Positions 1 through 9,297 are shown, numbered from the stretch's first letter. The stretch is 64,000 nt of DNA from Sphingomonas sp. PAMC 26621 (GCF_000251145.1 NZ_AIDW01000016.1:153032-217031), one strand, 5' to 3'. The notes: a model not told the origin generated them from the letters alone. A program made the numbers and translations.

Positions 1-189
1 GTGCCGCGCGGCGAGATCATGCAGGTCGGCGTTGACGAGGCACGACGCCGACACCAGTTCCGGCGAGACGACCGGGTCGAAATACCCCTGGGTCGCGATT
101 CCGATCGTGAAGTCGGTAACCTGCTTTAGTAGGAGATTGGCCTCGCTTGCGGAGCGCACGCCGATCTGGAAGGAATGATAATGAAGCAT
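1..189 (-). CDS. hypothetical protein, N-terminal part only
   Basis: This is an open frame that runs off the left edge of the window; 63 residues are visible, beginning MLHYHSFQIG. The ATG at 187-189 is chosen because a sigma70-like promoter lies about 80-110 bases upstream on the same strand. I recognise no domain, signal peptide or catalytic motif in the visible part. It has one Cys and is rich in Ala, Val and Leu. The function is unknown, and the rest of the gene outside the window would be needed to classify it. Confidence 0.55.
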   Translation of the reverse strand, partial: MLHYHSFQIGVRSASEANLLLKQVTDFTIGIATQGYFDPVVSPELVSASCLVNADLHDLAARH

Positions 190-271
190 GGCCACAACCC
201 TATCAAGGGCTGCAGTTACCGCTGCCGCCCGAACCCGGGCCAGGGACGCTATGCTGGTCCCTAACGAACAT

Positions 272-300
272 GTTATGTGGAATTTGCCGAATTTTGGCAA
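272..300 (-). promoter_or_regulatory. predicted sigma70-type promoter with overlapping inverted repeat
   Basis: On the minus strand TTGCCA (295-300) and CATAAC (272-277) are separated by exactly 17 bases. The inverted repeat TTTGCC/GGCAAA (283-288 and 296-301, 7-base spacer) covers the -35 box and part of the spacer, as an operator would. The promoter points at the partial gene that begins at 189. This is sequence matching only. The rest of 190-513 holds no convincing gene. Confidence 0.4.
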
Positions 301-378
301 ACATACGGCCCGACGATAGCGATAGCAGCCGTGTTTACGGCGGTAGGTGTAGGGGATCTTTGTCATTCGTCGCTCCAG

Positions 379-404
379 AAGTGCGACAGCCAAGTGCGAC
401 AGCT
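379..404. repeat. tandem direct repeat AAGTGCGACAG x2
   Basis: Two copies of AAGTGCGACAG (379-389 and 392-402) are separated by CC in the 324-base gap between the partial leftmost gene and the end of the GGDEF/EAL gene. The 13-base period is a little over one helical turn, as in some tandem regulator sites. It lies about 80 bases beyond the -35 box of the predicted promoter. No function can be assigned. Confidence 0.45.
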
Positions 405-513
405 ATGCGCACACTTGACCGAATTCGACTTCAAAAGCAGGAAAAGTCAGTTGCTTACCGGATTAACGGTCGGGCCTCCTGTCTCCCCGACCAACTTTCT
501 CGTATCGCCGCAT

Positions 514-3018
514 TCACCCCTGCACGACCGACCGGTGCCGTGTCGTCGCGGAGATCGCCCGCCACGGCACCGGGCGACCGAAGCGATAGCCCTGCACATA
601 CCGGCAGCCGAGCTGCAGCAGGATGTGCATCTGCGCCTCGTTCTCGACCCCTTCGGCCACCACGGCCTTGCCGAGCCCGTGGGCCAGGCCGATGATCGCG
701 CGGACGATCTCCTCGGCGCTATCCGACTTGCGCTCGAGCGCCGCGATGAACGAGCGGTCGATCTTGATCGTGTCGACCGGCACCTGCCGCAAATGGCTGA
801 GCGAGGCATAGCCCGTCCCGAAATCATCGAGCGCGATCCGTACCCCGGCATCGTGGAGCGCGTGAAGCGTGTTGACGACGCCATCCGCCGCGCGCCCGAG
901 CATGACCCCTTCGGTGACCTCGATACACAATGCGGTCGGCGGTACGCCGAAATGCGCGAGCCGGGTCAGCACGCGCTTGGCTGCGACTGGCCCCGACAAT
1001 TGCGCGGAGGTGAAGTTGACCGCCAGATACGGAATCTCGGCACCATTGTCGCGCAGCAGCGTCAGCGCGATATCGAGCACATGCTCCTGCACGCGCGGGC
1101 CGATCCGTTCCTCGACCAGGATATCGGCGAACTGGCTTGGCATCAGCAGGCCGTGCTTGGGATGCTGCCAGCGCAACAAGCCTTCGTATCCGACCACGCT
1201 ATCGTCCTGAAGATCGACGATCGGCTGGAGATACAAAAGGAATTCGTCGCGTTGCATCGCGACATCGGCATCGCTTGCAAAGGCGGTGCTGACTTCCAGC
1301 AGCGTCCGCAGCATCGCGTCGTAGCGGTGGTGCAGGCTCCGCCCGAGCCGCTTTGCCTGATAGAGCGCGAGATCGGCGTTACGATACAGGAGATCGGGTT
1401 CGCGCCCGTCGCGCGGGCAACGCGCCGATCCGATGCTGAGCGAAAGGGCGCGGCGTTCCTCGGCGTGACGCCACATCGTGCCCTGGATCCGGGCGATGTC
1501 GGCCTCGATTCGCGCGCACTGGTCTTCGCCGTCGGCTGCGATGATCGCGAATTCGTCTCCACCCAGCCGGACCGCAACCCCGCCGCCGTTCGCCGCGACG
1601 GTCGCCAGCCGACGGGCGATGTGGCACAGCATTTCGTCCCCCGCTCCATGGCCGAGCCGGTCGTTGACGTCCTTCAGGTGATCGACGTCGATCAGGAACA
1701 GCGTGAAGGGGGCTTCGCGTCCGACCGCGATGCTCGTCTGGAGCGCCTGCTGGAACGCGGCGCGGTTCCCCAGCCCCGTGAGCGGATCGGTGAGCGCCGC
1801 GCTCCGCAGCTTCTCGGCTTCGATCAGCCCCCATTCGCGGCTTTGCCGGGCGAGTTCCAGCTCGTTGCACAAGGCCCGAAAGCGGTCCGAGGTGGCAAGC
1901 GAGAGGACGATCGCCTCGAACGCCAGTGCCCCGAACATGGCGATGTCGAGCATGTCGCCCTGTGGAAATACGCCGAGGTTGCGCATCACCCGCAGCGCGA
2001 AGATCGTCAGAACCGGTGCCCAACCGATGACGTAGAACCACACCACGCGACTGCCACGGCGGATCGCATAGCCGATCCCGACGAACGCCATGATCGCGCT
2101 CGTCATCACCACCATGTTGAGCAGCCGATCCAGCAGCAGCGGCGGGAACAGCACGTCGTTGGTGGCCGCCAGGACGCCAATCGCGACACCACCCCAGGCA
2201 AGGCCTCGCCCGGTGCGTTGCAACCAGCGCGGCAGGAGCTGGTCCTCTACCAGCGACAGGAAGAACATCCCTCCCGCGCCGACGAGCAAACCGACGAGGA
2301 TATAGTCGACCCCGACGACCCACGGCCCGACGAGTTTGGGAAAGACGATCCCGAAGCTGTTCGACCAGGCCATTCCGTAGACCAGCGCGATCGAAATCCA
2401 GGCGAGATACCAGCGCTGGAAGGGGAAGCGACGGCCGCGGTCGATCAACACGTTATAGGCGAAGGCCGACAGGAGCGTTCCGGCGAACAGCCCCATCAGA
2501 ATCAACCAGCGATCGCGCGATCGCGCCGCTTCGATATCGGTTGCCGCGGACATTCGACGGATCAGCGACAGATCGTCGACCCCGTCGAACCCCAGATAAA
2601 TCGCGCGCACCTTGCTCCCGCGATCACCGATGCCGAAGTCCAGCACGCCGCCCGGCGCGCCGATGCCGTCTAGCGCGCCGGCGGTCCTGATCGACCGGCG
2701 AACCGATCCGTCCGTCAGCACCGTCATCAGCATCACGCGGCGGAAGCGGGTCTGGTCCACCAGCAGATGCCATTGCGGGGGCAGCTGCTCCAGTTGCGAC
2801 CCGTCGATCCGCAGCCACGTCCAGCGCGTTCGATCCGGCGCGGGAATAGGGGGGCAACTGAAGCGCAACGCGATGACGGCCCGAGGCGCGGGAATGGCCG
2901 CAGCCGCGCTATAGGCGGCGCACGCCGATTGCAGCAGCGGGACGGCGGCGGTTGCCGACGCGGTCGGTAACGATAGCCCGAGCAGGATTGCGAGGATGCG
3001 TAAAACGTTGCTGGCCAC
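514..3018 (-). CDS. membrane-anchored diguanylate cyclase/phosphodiesterase (7TM, GGDEF, EAL)
   Basis: This protein probably makes and/or breaks cyclic di-GMP in response to an envelope signal. Numbering is from the upstream ATG at 3030. A signal peptide (to about 29) is followed by a periplasmic region, about seven membrane segments (roughly 175-380, 7TMR-DISM type), a GGDEF domain with intact RLGGDEF at 488-494, and an EAL domain starting at YEGLLRW (615-621). The EAL domain keeps N672, E704, the DDFGTGY motif at 735-741, K756 and the AEGVE motif at 792-796. No RxxD inhibitory site precedes GGDEF. Both output domains therefore look catalytically competent. The start is placed at GTG 3016-3018 because GGAG lies 6 bases before it, whereas the ATG at 3030 has no ribosome site. 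It stands alone, transcribed leftward. The direction of net activity cannot be predicted from sequence. Confidence 0.92.
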   Translation of the reverse strand: MASNVLRILAILLGLSLPTASATAAVPLLQSACAAYSAAAAIPAPRAVIALRFSCPPIPAPDRTRWTWLRIDGSQLEQLPPQWHLLVDQTRFRRVMLMTVLTDGSVRRSIRTAGALDGIGAPGGVLDFGIGDRGSKVRAIYLGFDGVDDLSLIRRMSAATDIEAARSRDRWLILMGLFAGTLLSAFAYNVLIDRGRRFPFQRWYLAWISIALVYGMAWSNSFGIVFPKLVGPWVVGVDYILVGLLVGAGGMFFLSLVEDQLLPRWLQRTGRGLAWGGVAIGVLAATNDVLFPPLLLDRLLNMVVMTSAIMAFVGIGYAIRRGSRVVWFYVIGWAPVLTIFALRVMRNLGVFPQGDMLDIAMFGALAFEAIVLSLATSDRFRALCNELELARQSREWGLIEAEKLRSAALTDPLTGLGNRAAFQQALQTSIAVGREAPFTLFLIDVDHLKDVNDRLGHGAGDEMLCHIARRLATVAANGGGVAVRLGGDEFAIIAADGEDQCARIEADIARIQGTMWRHAEERRALSLSIGSARCPRDGREPDLLYRNADLALYQAKRLGRSLHHRYDAMLRTLLEVSTAFASDADVAMQRDEFLLYLQPIVDLQDDSVVGYEGLLRWQHPKHGLLMPSQFADILVEERIGPRVQEHVLDIALTLLRDNGAEIPYLAVNFTSAQLSGPVAAKRVLTRLAHFGVPPTALCIEVTEGVMLGRAADGVVNTLHALHDAGVRIALDDFGTGYASLSHLRQVPVDTIKIDRSFIAALERKSDSAEEIVRAIIGLAHGLGKAVVAEGVENEAQMHILLQLGCRYVQGYRFGRPVPWRAISATTRHRSVVQG

Positions 3019-3195
3019 CTCACTCTCCATACGAACAGTTCAACGACCGCTGCCACGTTGTGATGTGCAATCGATTAACGGGGTCGCAGCTACGCCTAGT
3101 AAATTCCCTTTGTCGGCCCCCCGCCCGGTGCTTTGCACGGCGGGACGATGGTCAAGTCTGCTTGGGAAGACAAGCGTTGTTCTTCAAGGAGATGC

Positions 3196-3255
3196 ATGAA
3201 CGAAGCGAACGCGGCTCCCGCTTTCGTCGAGAACGGTCCCGCGCCGCTGGCATGA
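3196..3255 (+). CDS. candidate 19-residue peptide MNEANAAPAFVENGPAPLA
   Basis: This very short frame has an unusually good ribosome site: AAGGAG ends 4 bases before the ATG. It ends 25 bases before a hairpin that has a T run on this strand too. Upstream, 3120-3175 can form further hairpins (CCCGCC..GGCGGG and GCTTG..CAAGC). The arrangement resembles a leader peptide or a small transcript in the 330-base gap between two leftward genes. There is no evidence of conservation and no clear promoter, so it is offered as a possibility only. Confidence 0.22.
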   Translation: MNEANAAPAFVENGPAPLA

Positions 3256-3273
3256 TTTGCCGCCACGGAATGC

Positions 3274-3312
3274 AAAAAAGACCCGCGGGATTGCGCAATC
3301 CCGCAGGTTTTT
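3274..3312 (-). terminator. intrinsic terminator, probably bidirectional
   Basis: An 11-bp stem with one mismatch (CCCGCGGGATT against AATCCCGCAGG) closes a GCGC loop. Six T follow it on the minus strand (the A run at 3274-3279), and five T follow on the plus strand (3308-3312). It lies 50 bases past the stop of the leftward hydrolase/yellow-family gene and should end that transcript. Confidence 0.85.
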
Positions 3313-3360
3313 GGAAAATTTTTCAGCTCAGGATTGATGGCATCGATCGCGTCGGCGATC

Positions 3361-5391
3361 TCATTTGGTCTTGGGCGAGAAAACAAAAAGTTCCGTGCGA
3401 ATCGACGGCGGCGCGCTCGGGACGAACCAGTTGGTGTCCTGAATATGGCTTGCGGTCACGTAAAGGCGTCCGTCGGGGCCTTCCGAGAACGTGTCGGGCC
3501 AGCGCAACCGCTTGTCCGACACCACGGGCTCGACCCGGTTTCCGACCAGGCGCGTGATCGAATAGTCGGTCGGCGAGGTAAGGTAGAGCGTTCCACTCCG
3601 CGCCATCCACAATCCGTCCGCGACGTGGGTCTGGGCAACGGTCTTGACCGCGCTCGCGCGGTCGTTCTCGCTGACGTCCTTGCGCAGCTTTGCGGTGTCG
3701 ATGCTGTACAGCGTCTTGCCGGTCAGCGCCTGGTAATACAGCGTCTTGCCGTCGTTCGACAAAGCGATCCCGTCGGCGGAGAAGGCAGGCTGCCGACCGT
3801 CGGGGCGAACCAGCGGCTTGCCGTCGAGCAGGACCTTGACGGTCTTGTCGACCTGCGTCGAGACATGACCGTCGAGCGCACGGTGGCTTTCGCCGCTCTC
3901 CAGATCGACCACGATGATCGCCCCGCGCGTTCCGGAATCGGTGATGTAGCCGGTCTTGCCATCGGACGAGAAGCGGATGTCGTTGAGGTAGGTCCCCTGC
4001 AGCGCGACGTCGCCGGGAACCGGGATGACCTTGCTGACGCGATTGGTGGCGAGGTCGATCCGTACCAGCTTGGGTGCGCCTTCGAGGATCTTTTCATTCC
4101 CCGGCGCGCCCGGATCGAGGACCCAAAGGTGCCCGTGGCCGTCGGGGACGATCGACTGGACGCAGACGAAATGGTCCGCGACCGAAAGCTCGCTCGCGCG
4201 CGCATTGCGCCAGCTGTTCCATTCGGCATCGGGGTAGGGGCGGGTCGTTCCGTCCTTCATCACTTCTGCGACCGAGACCGGCGCGTCGTCGGTCCAGCGC
4301 GGGAAGTTGACGAAGCGACGGCCGTCTTCCGTCACGGCGACGCCGGTCACCTGATGGTCGAACGTCGCGACAAGCGACAGCGGGCTGGCGGCGGTGCGGG
4401 CCTGTGCCGCACCGAAAGCGGTCGCGGCGACCGCGCCGGCGACGGCCAGCCCGGCAATCCAGGGTTTTACCTTGTTCATCGTCATCGTCCTCTCGGTATC
4501 GGTGGAAAGTGTAGTCGGATCGCCGGTGAACAGCCGGACGAGATGGGGTGCGACGCGGTTCGGGGCTTCGCGCTGCGGGAAGTGGCCGACGCCCGACAGA
4601 GATACGACCGCGAACGGGCCGGTGAACTTCGCGGGGACGGACTCGGCGGCGGACGGCGGATTGACGCCGTCGCGCTCGCCCTGGAAATACAAGGTCGGTA
4701 GTAACAGGCTCTTGGTCGCCTTCACTTTCTGTTCGAGCCACGCACTTCGCGGATCTGGCTCTGCCTCGCCCCAGCGCGCCCGGTAGCTGTGCAACGTGAC
4801 GTCGACCCAGTCGGGATTGGCGAACGACACCGCGACCCGCGCGAACGTTTCCTCGTCGAACCAGCCGCGAGGCGCCCAATTGACCCAGTGGAGATGCGCA
4901 AAGCCGCGACGATCGTCGCGGACCGCCTGTGCGCCGCGCCCCGTCGCCATGAACCAGTGATACCATTGCCGCTGCGCCTGTTCGAACGGCGGCGTCGGCA
5001 TTCCGCCAAGCCGTGGCGGGGTCGCGAGCATTGCGATCCGATCGACCCGATCGGGCCAGCCGACCGCGAGTGCTTCGGCGGTGTTCGAACCCCAATCGTG
5101 CCCCGCGACCATGAACCGCTCGATCCCGAGCCCGTCCATCAGCGCGATTGCATCCATCGCGAGGATCGCGCTGTTGCCGGTGCGGGGGGCGTCACCGCGG
5201 AATCGCGTCGCGCCGAACCCGCGCAACGTCGGGACGATCGTCCGCAGGCCAGCATCGTGGAGCGCGGGGCGAACCGCGTCCCAGGTCGAGGCATCGTCGG
5301 GCCAGCCATGGATCAGCAGCACCGGCTGGCCGTCACCAGGCCCGCCATCGGTATAGGCGATATCGAGATCTTCGGTGGTGAGCGTCGGCAT
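3361..5391 (-). CDS. epoxide-hydrolase-like domain in frame with a yellow/royal-jelly-family secreted protein
   Basis: One open frame joins two proteins normally encoded separately. Residues 1 to about 300 form an alpha/beta hydrolase with the epoxide-hydrolase signatures HGWP and GHDWG (nucleophile Asp) and a final VGHFPQ histidine. From residue 305 a typical signal peptide begins (MNKVKPW, then a hydrophobic Ala/Gly stretch ending AQA), followed by about 345 residues of the major royal jelly/yellow beta-propeller family (PF03022), whose bacterial members have no settled role. A good ribosome site, GAGAGGA, lies 8 bases before the internal ATG at 4477-4479. The second part is therefore probably also, or only, made as a separate exported protein (3361-4479). 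The start is set at ATG 5389-5391; a TTG at 5412 is also in frame. An intrinsic terminator follows. Confidence 0.8.
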   Translation of the reverse strand: MPTLTTEDLDIAYTDGGPGDGQPVLLIHGWPDDASTWDAVRPALHDAGLRTIVPTLRGFGATRFRGDAPRTGNSAILAMDAIALMDGLGIERFMVAGHDWGSNTAEALAVGWPDRVDRIAMLATPPRLGGMPTPPFEQAQRQWYHWFMATGRGAQAVRDDRRGFAHLHWVNWAPRGWFDEETFARVAVSFANPDWVDVTLHSYRARWGEAEPDPRSAWLEQKVKATKSLLLPTLYFQGERDGVNPPSAAESVPAKFTGPFAVVSLSGVGHFPQREAPNRVAPHLVRLFTGDPTTLSTDTERTMTMNKVKPWIAGLAVAGAVAATAFGAAQARTAASPLSLVATFDHQVTGVAVTEDGRRFVNFPRWTDDAPVSVAEVMKDGTTRPYPDAEWNSWRNARASELSVADHFVCVQSIVPDGHGHLWVLDPGAPGNEKILEGAPKLVRIDLATNRVSKVIPVPGDVALQGTYLNDIRFSSDGKTGYITDSGTRGAIIVVDLESGESHRALDGHVSTQVDKTVKVLLDGKPLVRPDGRQPAFSADGIALSNDGKTLYYQALTGKTLYSIDTAKLRKDVSENDRASAVKTVAQTHVADGLWMARSGTLYLTSPTDYSITRLVGNRVEPVVSDKRLRWPDTFSEGPDGRLYVTASHIQDTNWFVPSAPPSIRTELFVFSPKTK
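4488..4494 (-). promoter_or_regulatory. internal ribosome binding site GAGAGGA
   Basis: GAGAGGA on the minus strand ends 8 bases before the ATG at 4477-4479 and 2 bases before the in-frame ATG at 4483-4485. The codons after the first of these encode a textbook signal peptide. This is the main reason to think that the yellow-family part of the joined frame is translated independently. Confidence 0.6.
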
Positions 5392-5453
5392 GGCGGGGTT
5401 CCGGTCAGTCAAAAGGAAGGACGCGCCGCGGCAGCAGCGCGTCCTCGATGGCG

Positions 5454-6563
5454 TCAGCGCTTCGGCGGCATCGCGAAGGCAGCCTTGAGCTTGCCGATCG
5501 CGTACATGTTGGCGTCATGCGCGCCGCGCACGACCTGCCCCATGCCGAACATCTCGTGCGTGACGCCCGGAAAGGTGCGCTGCTCGACCTGATCGCCCGC
5601 CGCCCGCATCGCGGTGGCGAGCGTCTCGCCGTCCGAGCGGAGCGGATCGATCTGCGCGTTGATGATCGTCGTCGGCGGCAGGCCGCGCAGGTTCGCCTTA
5701 ACCAGGTTGATCCGCGGATCCATCTGATCGGCCTTGGTGGTCGAATAATAATAGCCGAACCAGTTGAGCATCGCGGTGTTGAGCGGCTTCGCGTTACCCG
5801 AATCGGTGCGCGACGGCAGCGTCATGCTGCTGTTCGCGATCGGATAGACCGAGACGATATGGAGCGGTCGCGCCACGCCTTCGTCGCGCGCGCGGATCGC
5901 GGTCGCGACCGCGAGGTTACCGCCAGCGCTCTCGCCGACGAACGCGATCTTGCGCGTGTCACCGCCCCAGCTTGCGGCGTTCTGCAGGACCCAGCGATAC
6001 GCCGCGAACGCGTCGTCATGCTGCGCGGGGAACTTGAACTCGGGTGCGTGGCGATATTCGACAGAGACGACGATCGCGTTGAGTTGCTTCGCCAGCAGGC
6101 GCGGCGCGGCATCATAGGTATCGACGGTCGCGATCACCCAGCCACCGCCGTGATAATAGACGACGATCGGCAGCTTGGCACCCGCCGGCGCGTTGGCGGG
6201 ACGGTACACGCGGCCGAACTGCTGCGCATCGCTGCCATAGGGCACATCGCGCGTCGTGACGCTCGCGTCCGGCGTGGTGGCCATGCCCTTGGCGGCCATG
6301 ACCGCCTTGGCGGCATCGGCGGCGGAAGGGTTGATCCGCGCCTGCGCCGGGGTCAGCGTCTCGACCGGCTTCGAGCTCAGAACGGCGAGCTGGTCGATGA
6401 CCGCCTGCATGTCGGGCGCTGCCTTGGGGGGCGCCATCTTGGTCGCGGGCGGCGGGGGCGGGGGGGCTGCGGTCGGCGTGGCCGCGGACTGCGCGAAGGC
6501 GCTCCCCGTCGAGGCGACGAGGACGGTGGCGAGCAGCAAGGCTCGCTGGGTGATGATACGCAT
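5454..6563 (-). CDS. secreted alpha/beta hydrolase, hormone-sensitive-lipase family
   Basis: This is probably an exported carboxylesterase. A signal peptide (MRIITQRALLLATVLVAST, cleavage near AFA-QS) is followed by a Pro/Ala-rich linker and an alpha/beta-hydrolase fold-3 domain. The oxyanion motif HGGGW, the nucleophile motif GESAGG and a late THEM histidine make the catalytic set complete. At 369 residues it is longer than the usual 310 because of the linker. It lies 62 bases upstream of the epoxide-hydrolase-like gene on the same strand and may share its transcript. The substrate is unknown; family members act on short acyl esters. Confidence 0.85.
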   Translation of the reverse strand: MRIITQRALLLATVLVASTGSAFAQSAATPTAAPPPPPPATKMAPPKAAPDMQAVIDQLAVLSSKPVETLTPAQARINPSAADAAKAVMAAKGMATTPDASVTTRDVPYGSDAQQFGRVYRPANAPAGAKLPIVVYYHGGGWVIATVDTYDAAPRLLAKQLNAIVVSVEYRHAPEFKFPAQHDDAFAAYRWVLQNAASWGGDTRKIAFVGESAGGNLAVATAIRARDEGVARPLHIVSVYPIANSSMTLPSRTDSGNAKPLNTAMLNWFGYYYSTTKADQMDPRINLVKANLRGLPPTTIINAQIDPLRSDGETLATAMRAAGDQVEQRTFPGVTHEMFGMGQVVRGAHDANMYAIGKLKAAFAMPPKR

Positions 6564-6687
6564 GGAATACTTCCCTGTTGACGACGCCGTTTGGCCATCA
6601 GTCGAACACGCACGCGGGCCATGCCGTTCCCGAAACGCGGGAAAATCGTCCCGGACCGGGATCAGGCCGGACCGTTCCGCGGCCGGT

Positions 6688-9297
6688 TCAGGGAAGCATC
6701 GCGCGGAGCGCCCGGACGATTTCGCCGCGCTTGAACGGCTTGGCCACGATCAGATGATCGGCGAATTGTTCCGGGATCATGCTGTTGCTGTCGTATCCGG
6801 TGGTGAAGACGAACGGAATGCCACGGTCCTGCGCGATCGCGGCGGCTTCCCACGACATTTCGCCATCGAGATTCACGTCGAACAAGGCCGCGTCGATCGC
6901 TTCGGTACGGACGAGCGCAACCGCCTCGTCGAGCCGCATCGCCGGACCGACCATCTGCCATCCGATGTCGGCGATCGCATCCTCGATCTCCATCAGGACC
7001 AGCGCGGAATCCTCGACCACCAAAATCCGCTGGGTCGGGCGGGGCGGGGCGGTGATATCGGCCGCCTCGGGATGGACGGTGGCTGACGTCTCCGCGGCCG
7101 GGCCAGACGTGAGGTGCAGCGCGGAGGCGGGCACCATGATCGTGCAGATCACGCCGGTGGAAGGGAAGGACAGCGCCGACGTGCCGCCGGTCTCCATTGC
7201 CAGCGCGCGTTCGATCAGCGTCGATCCAAAGCCACGACGCTCGGGTTCGGTCACGACCGGGCCCTCGCTCTCGCGCCAGACCAGATGCAGCGCCCCGTCC
7301 GGCGCCATCTGCCAGAGAACTTCCAGCTTTCCGGTGGCGATCGACAAGGCACCATATTTCGCTGCGTTGGTCACGAGTTCGTGCACCGCAAGCGACAGCG
7401 CGAGCGCGGCCTTGGGCGTCAGCGAGACGTTCGGGCCGACCAGCGTGATCTCGCCCTGCTGCATGCGGTAGGCGTCGAGTTCCTCCTGCAGCAGGCTTTC
7501 GATCGACACGCTTTCCCAGCGGCTCTTGGTGAGCAGGCTGTGCGCCCGCGACATCGAGCGGATCCGCCGGTCGAGACCGGCGGTGAAGTCGGCCAGGGAA
7601 TTGGCGCTGCGGCTGGTCTGCGCGACCAGCGCCTGGATGTTGGCGAGCGTATTCTTTACGCGATGATCCAGCTCGGCCATCAGCAGTTGCTCATGTTCCC
7701 AAGCGCGCAGCCGTTCACGCGCAGCGGCGTCGATCCGGCGCAGCACGATCTCCAGCAGCGACACACGCAGGTCGAAGGCGGCGTCCTGATCCGAGTTCGA
7801 CCACGGTGCCGATTGCTGTCGGACGGTTTCGGTCCAGACCTCGAACGACTTGCGCGGCGTCAGCCGGTCGCCGTTGGGGCCTTGCTCGACCGGCTTGTTC
7901 GGGTCGCCGCCCCACCGCACGGTCTCGAGCACTTCGGGGCGGAACCACAGGATGAAATCATGCGGTTCGCGCGAGACCGAGATCGCGAGCAAGCCCGAGC
8001 CGAGCCCGGAATAGGCCGCAGCGGGGGGGTACACTTCGGCAAGACGGTCGGTGGTGAAGACGCCTTCGAACGGCTGCATCGTCGCGGTGAGCCAGTCGGT
8101 CAGCGCCGCGATCTGATCGTCGGACGGGGTCGTTCCCAGCACCGAGATCCCGTCGTTGACGCGGATCGCGATCCCGCCTTTCGACTGGCCGAGCCGAAGC
8201 GCGAGGCCGCCCGCCGCGACATAGCCGAGCAACGCCTCGCGCTGCGCGACGAGTCCGATGGCGTAATCGTCTTCGTCTGCCAGGGCGTGCAGGATCGTGT
8301 TGAGCGCTGCGCGGGATTCCAGGCGTTTCGCAAGGCCTGCGGCACGCAACCGGGCTTCCAGTTGCAACGAGAAGATCGAGCCGAACAGCTCGCACACCGC
8401 GCGGAGATGCCGCGGCAGCCGGCGCGGGGTGCGATGATGGCAGGCGATCAGGCCCCAGAGCTTGCCCTCATGGACGATCGAGATCGACATGGAGGCGTTC
8501 ACCCCCATGTTGCGCAGATATTCGCGGTGGATCGGCGACACGTCACGCAGCACCGCCTGGCCTAGGTCGATCGGGCGACCGCTGCGCGGGTTGAGGACCG
8601 GCAGGACCGGCGCGGGCTCGTAATCGACTTCGGTGATGAGCCGCAACGTGCTGGTGAGATACAGCGCACGCGCCTGCTTCGGGATGTCCGACGCGGGATA
8701 ATGGAGATCGAGGAACGGGGTGAGATCGTCGTGCCGCGCTTCGGCGAACACCCACCCCGATTCATCCGGCATGAAGCGATAGACCATCACGCGATCGTAG
8801 CCGATCACGGTACGTACCCGCTCGGCGGCCCACTGGCAGTATTCGTGCAGGTCCGGCGCGTCGCCAAGCCCGTCGAACATTTCCTGCACGCACGCGAGCG
8901 GATCGACGACGTGCCGGTTGGCAAGATCGGCATCCTCGAACTCGATCAGCAACGCGCCGTCGCTCAGGTGTATGCTCGCATCGGTCGGATGCCCCGCGAC
9001 GATCCGCAGGACCGGGTCGAGCAAATGCCGGGGGCGCTGGAGGCTGGATGCGCGCACCAGGTCCGCGATCCGCCCGAGCTGTTCGTCGGAGACGACCCCG
9101 GCGAGCGGCTGGCCCAGCAAGTCGGCGGCAGGCTTGCCGAGCAGCCGCTCGGTATCGCCCGCGAGCTGTTCGATGACCAGCCGTTCCGGGTCGACGACGA
9201 GCAATACGCCGTGTGGCAGGATACGTCCCGGAATATGGATCGGCTCGCGATCGCAATTGGTCAGGTCGACGGTCGCCGGGGCGGGGTTATTCGGCAT
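6688..9297 (-). CDS. bphP: bacteriophytochrome histidine kinase with C-terminal receiver domain
   Basis: This is a red/far-red photoreceptor. PAS2 (about 15-115), GAF (about 145-310) and PHY (about 325-500) form the photosensory core. Cys15 sits where biliverdin is attached, the SDIP motif is at 203-206, the conserved CHH is at 286-288, and the PRKSF tongue motif is at 481-485. The kinase is of the HWE/HisKA2 type, with phospho-acceptor His545 in HRVKNT and an N box near VHELVTNAAKYG. A receiver domain (about 756-869) follows, with likely phospho-acceptor D807 and K853. Its ATG lies inside the end of the heme oxygenase gene (11-base overlap), so translation is coupled. No DNA-binding partner is adjacent; the output may stay within the hybrid or go to a distant regulator. 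Confidence 0.95.
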   Translation of the reverse strand: MPNNPAPATVDLTNCDREPIHIPGRILPHGVLLVVDPERLVIEQLAGDTERLLGKPAADLLGQPLAGVVSDEQLGRIADLVRASSLQRPRHLLDPVLRIVAGHPTDASIHLSDGALLIEFEDADLANRHVVDPLACVQEMFDGLGDAPDLHEYCQWAAERVRTVIGYDRVMVYRFMPDESGWVFAEARHDDLTPFLDLHYPASDIPKQARALYLTSTLRLITEVDYEPAPVLPVLNPRSGRPIDLGQAVLRDVSPIHREYLRNMGVNASMSISIVHEGKLWGLIACHHRTPRRLPRHLRAVCELFGSIFSLQLEARLRAAGLAKRLESRAALNTILHALADEDDYAIGLVAQREALLGYVAAGGLALRLGQSKGGIAIRVNDGISVLGTTPSDDQIAALTDWLTATMQPFEGVFTTDRLAEVYPPAAAYSGLGSGLLAISVSREPHDFILWFRPEVLETVRWGGDPNKPVEQGPNGDRLTPRKSFEVWTETVRQQSAPWSNSDQDAAFDLRVSLLEIVLRRIDAAARERLRAWEHEQLLMAELDHRVKNTLANIQALVAQTSRSANSLADFTAGLDRRIRSMSRAHSLLTKSRWESVSIESLLQEELDAYRMQQGEITLVGPNVSLTPKAALALSLAVHELVTNAAKYGALSIATGKLEVLWQMAPDGALHLVWRESEGPVVTEPERRGFGSTLIERALAMETGGTSALSFPSTGVICTIMVPASALHLTSGPAAETSATVHPEAADITAPPRPTQRILVVEDSALVLMEIEDAIADIGWQMVGPAMRLDEAVALVRTEAIDAALFDVNLDGEMSWEAAAIAQDRGIPFVFTTGYDSNSMIPEQFADHLIVAKPFKRGEIVRALRAMLP

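Noticed and set aside
277..2673. Long plus-strand frame of about 800 codons opposite the GGDEF/EAL gene
   Set aside because: It is antisense to a gene with intact catalytic motifs and has the Arg/Asp/His-rich make-up of a GC-rich shadow frame.
3096..3386. 96-codon minus-strand frame in the gap after the yellow-family gene
   Set aside because: It contains the intrinsic terminator and overlaps the end of a real gene; no ribosome site.
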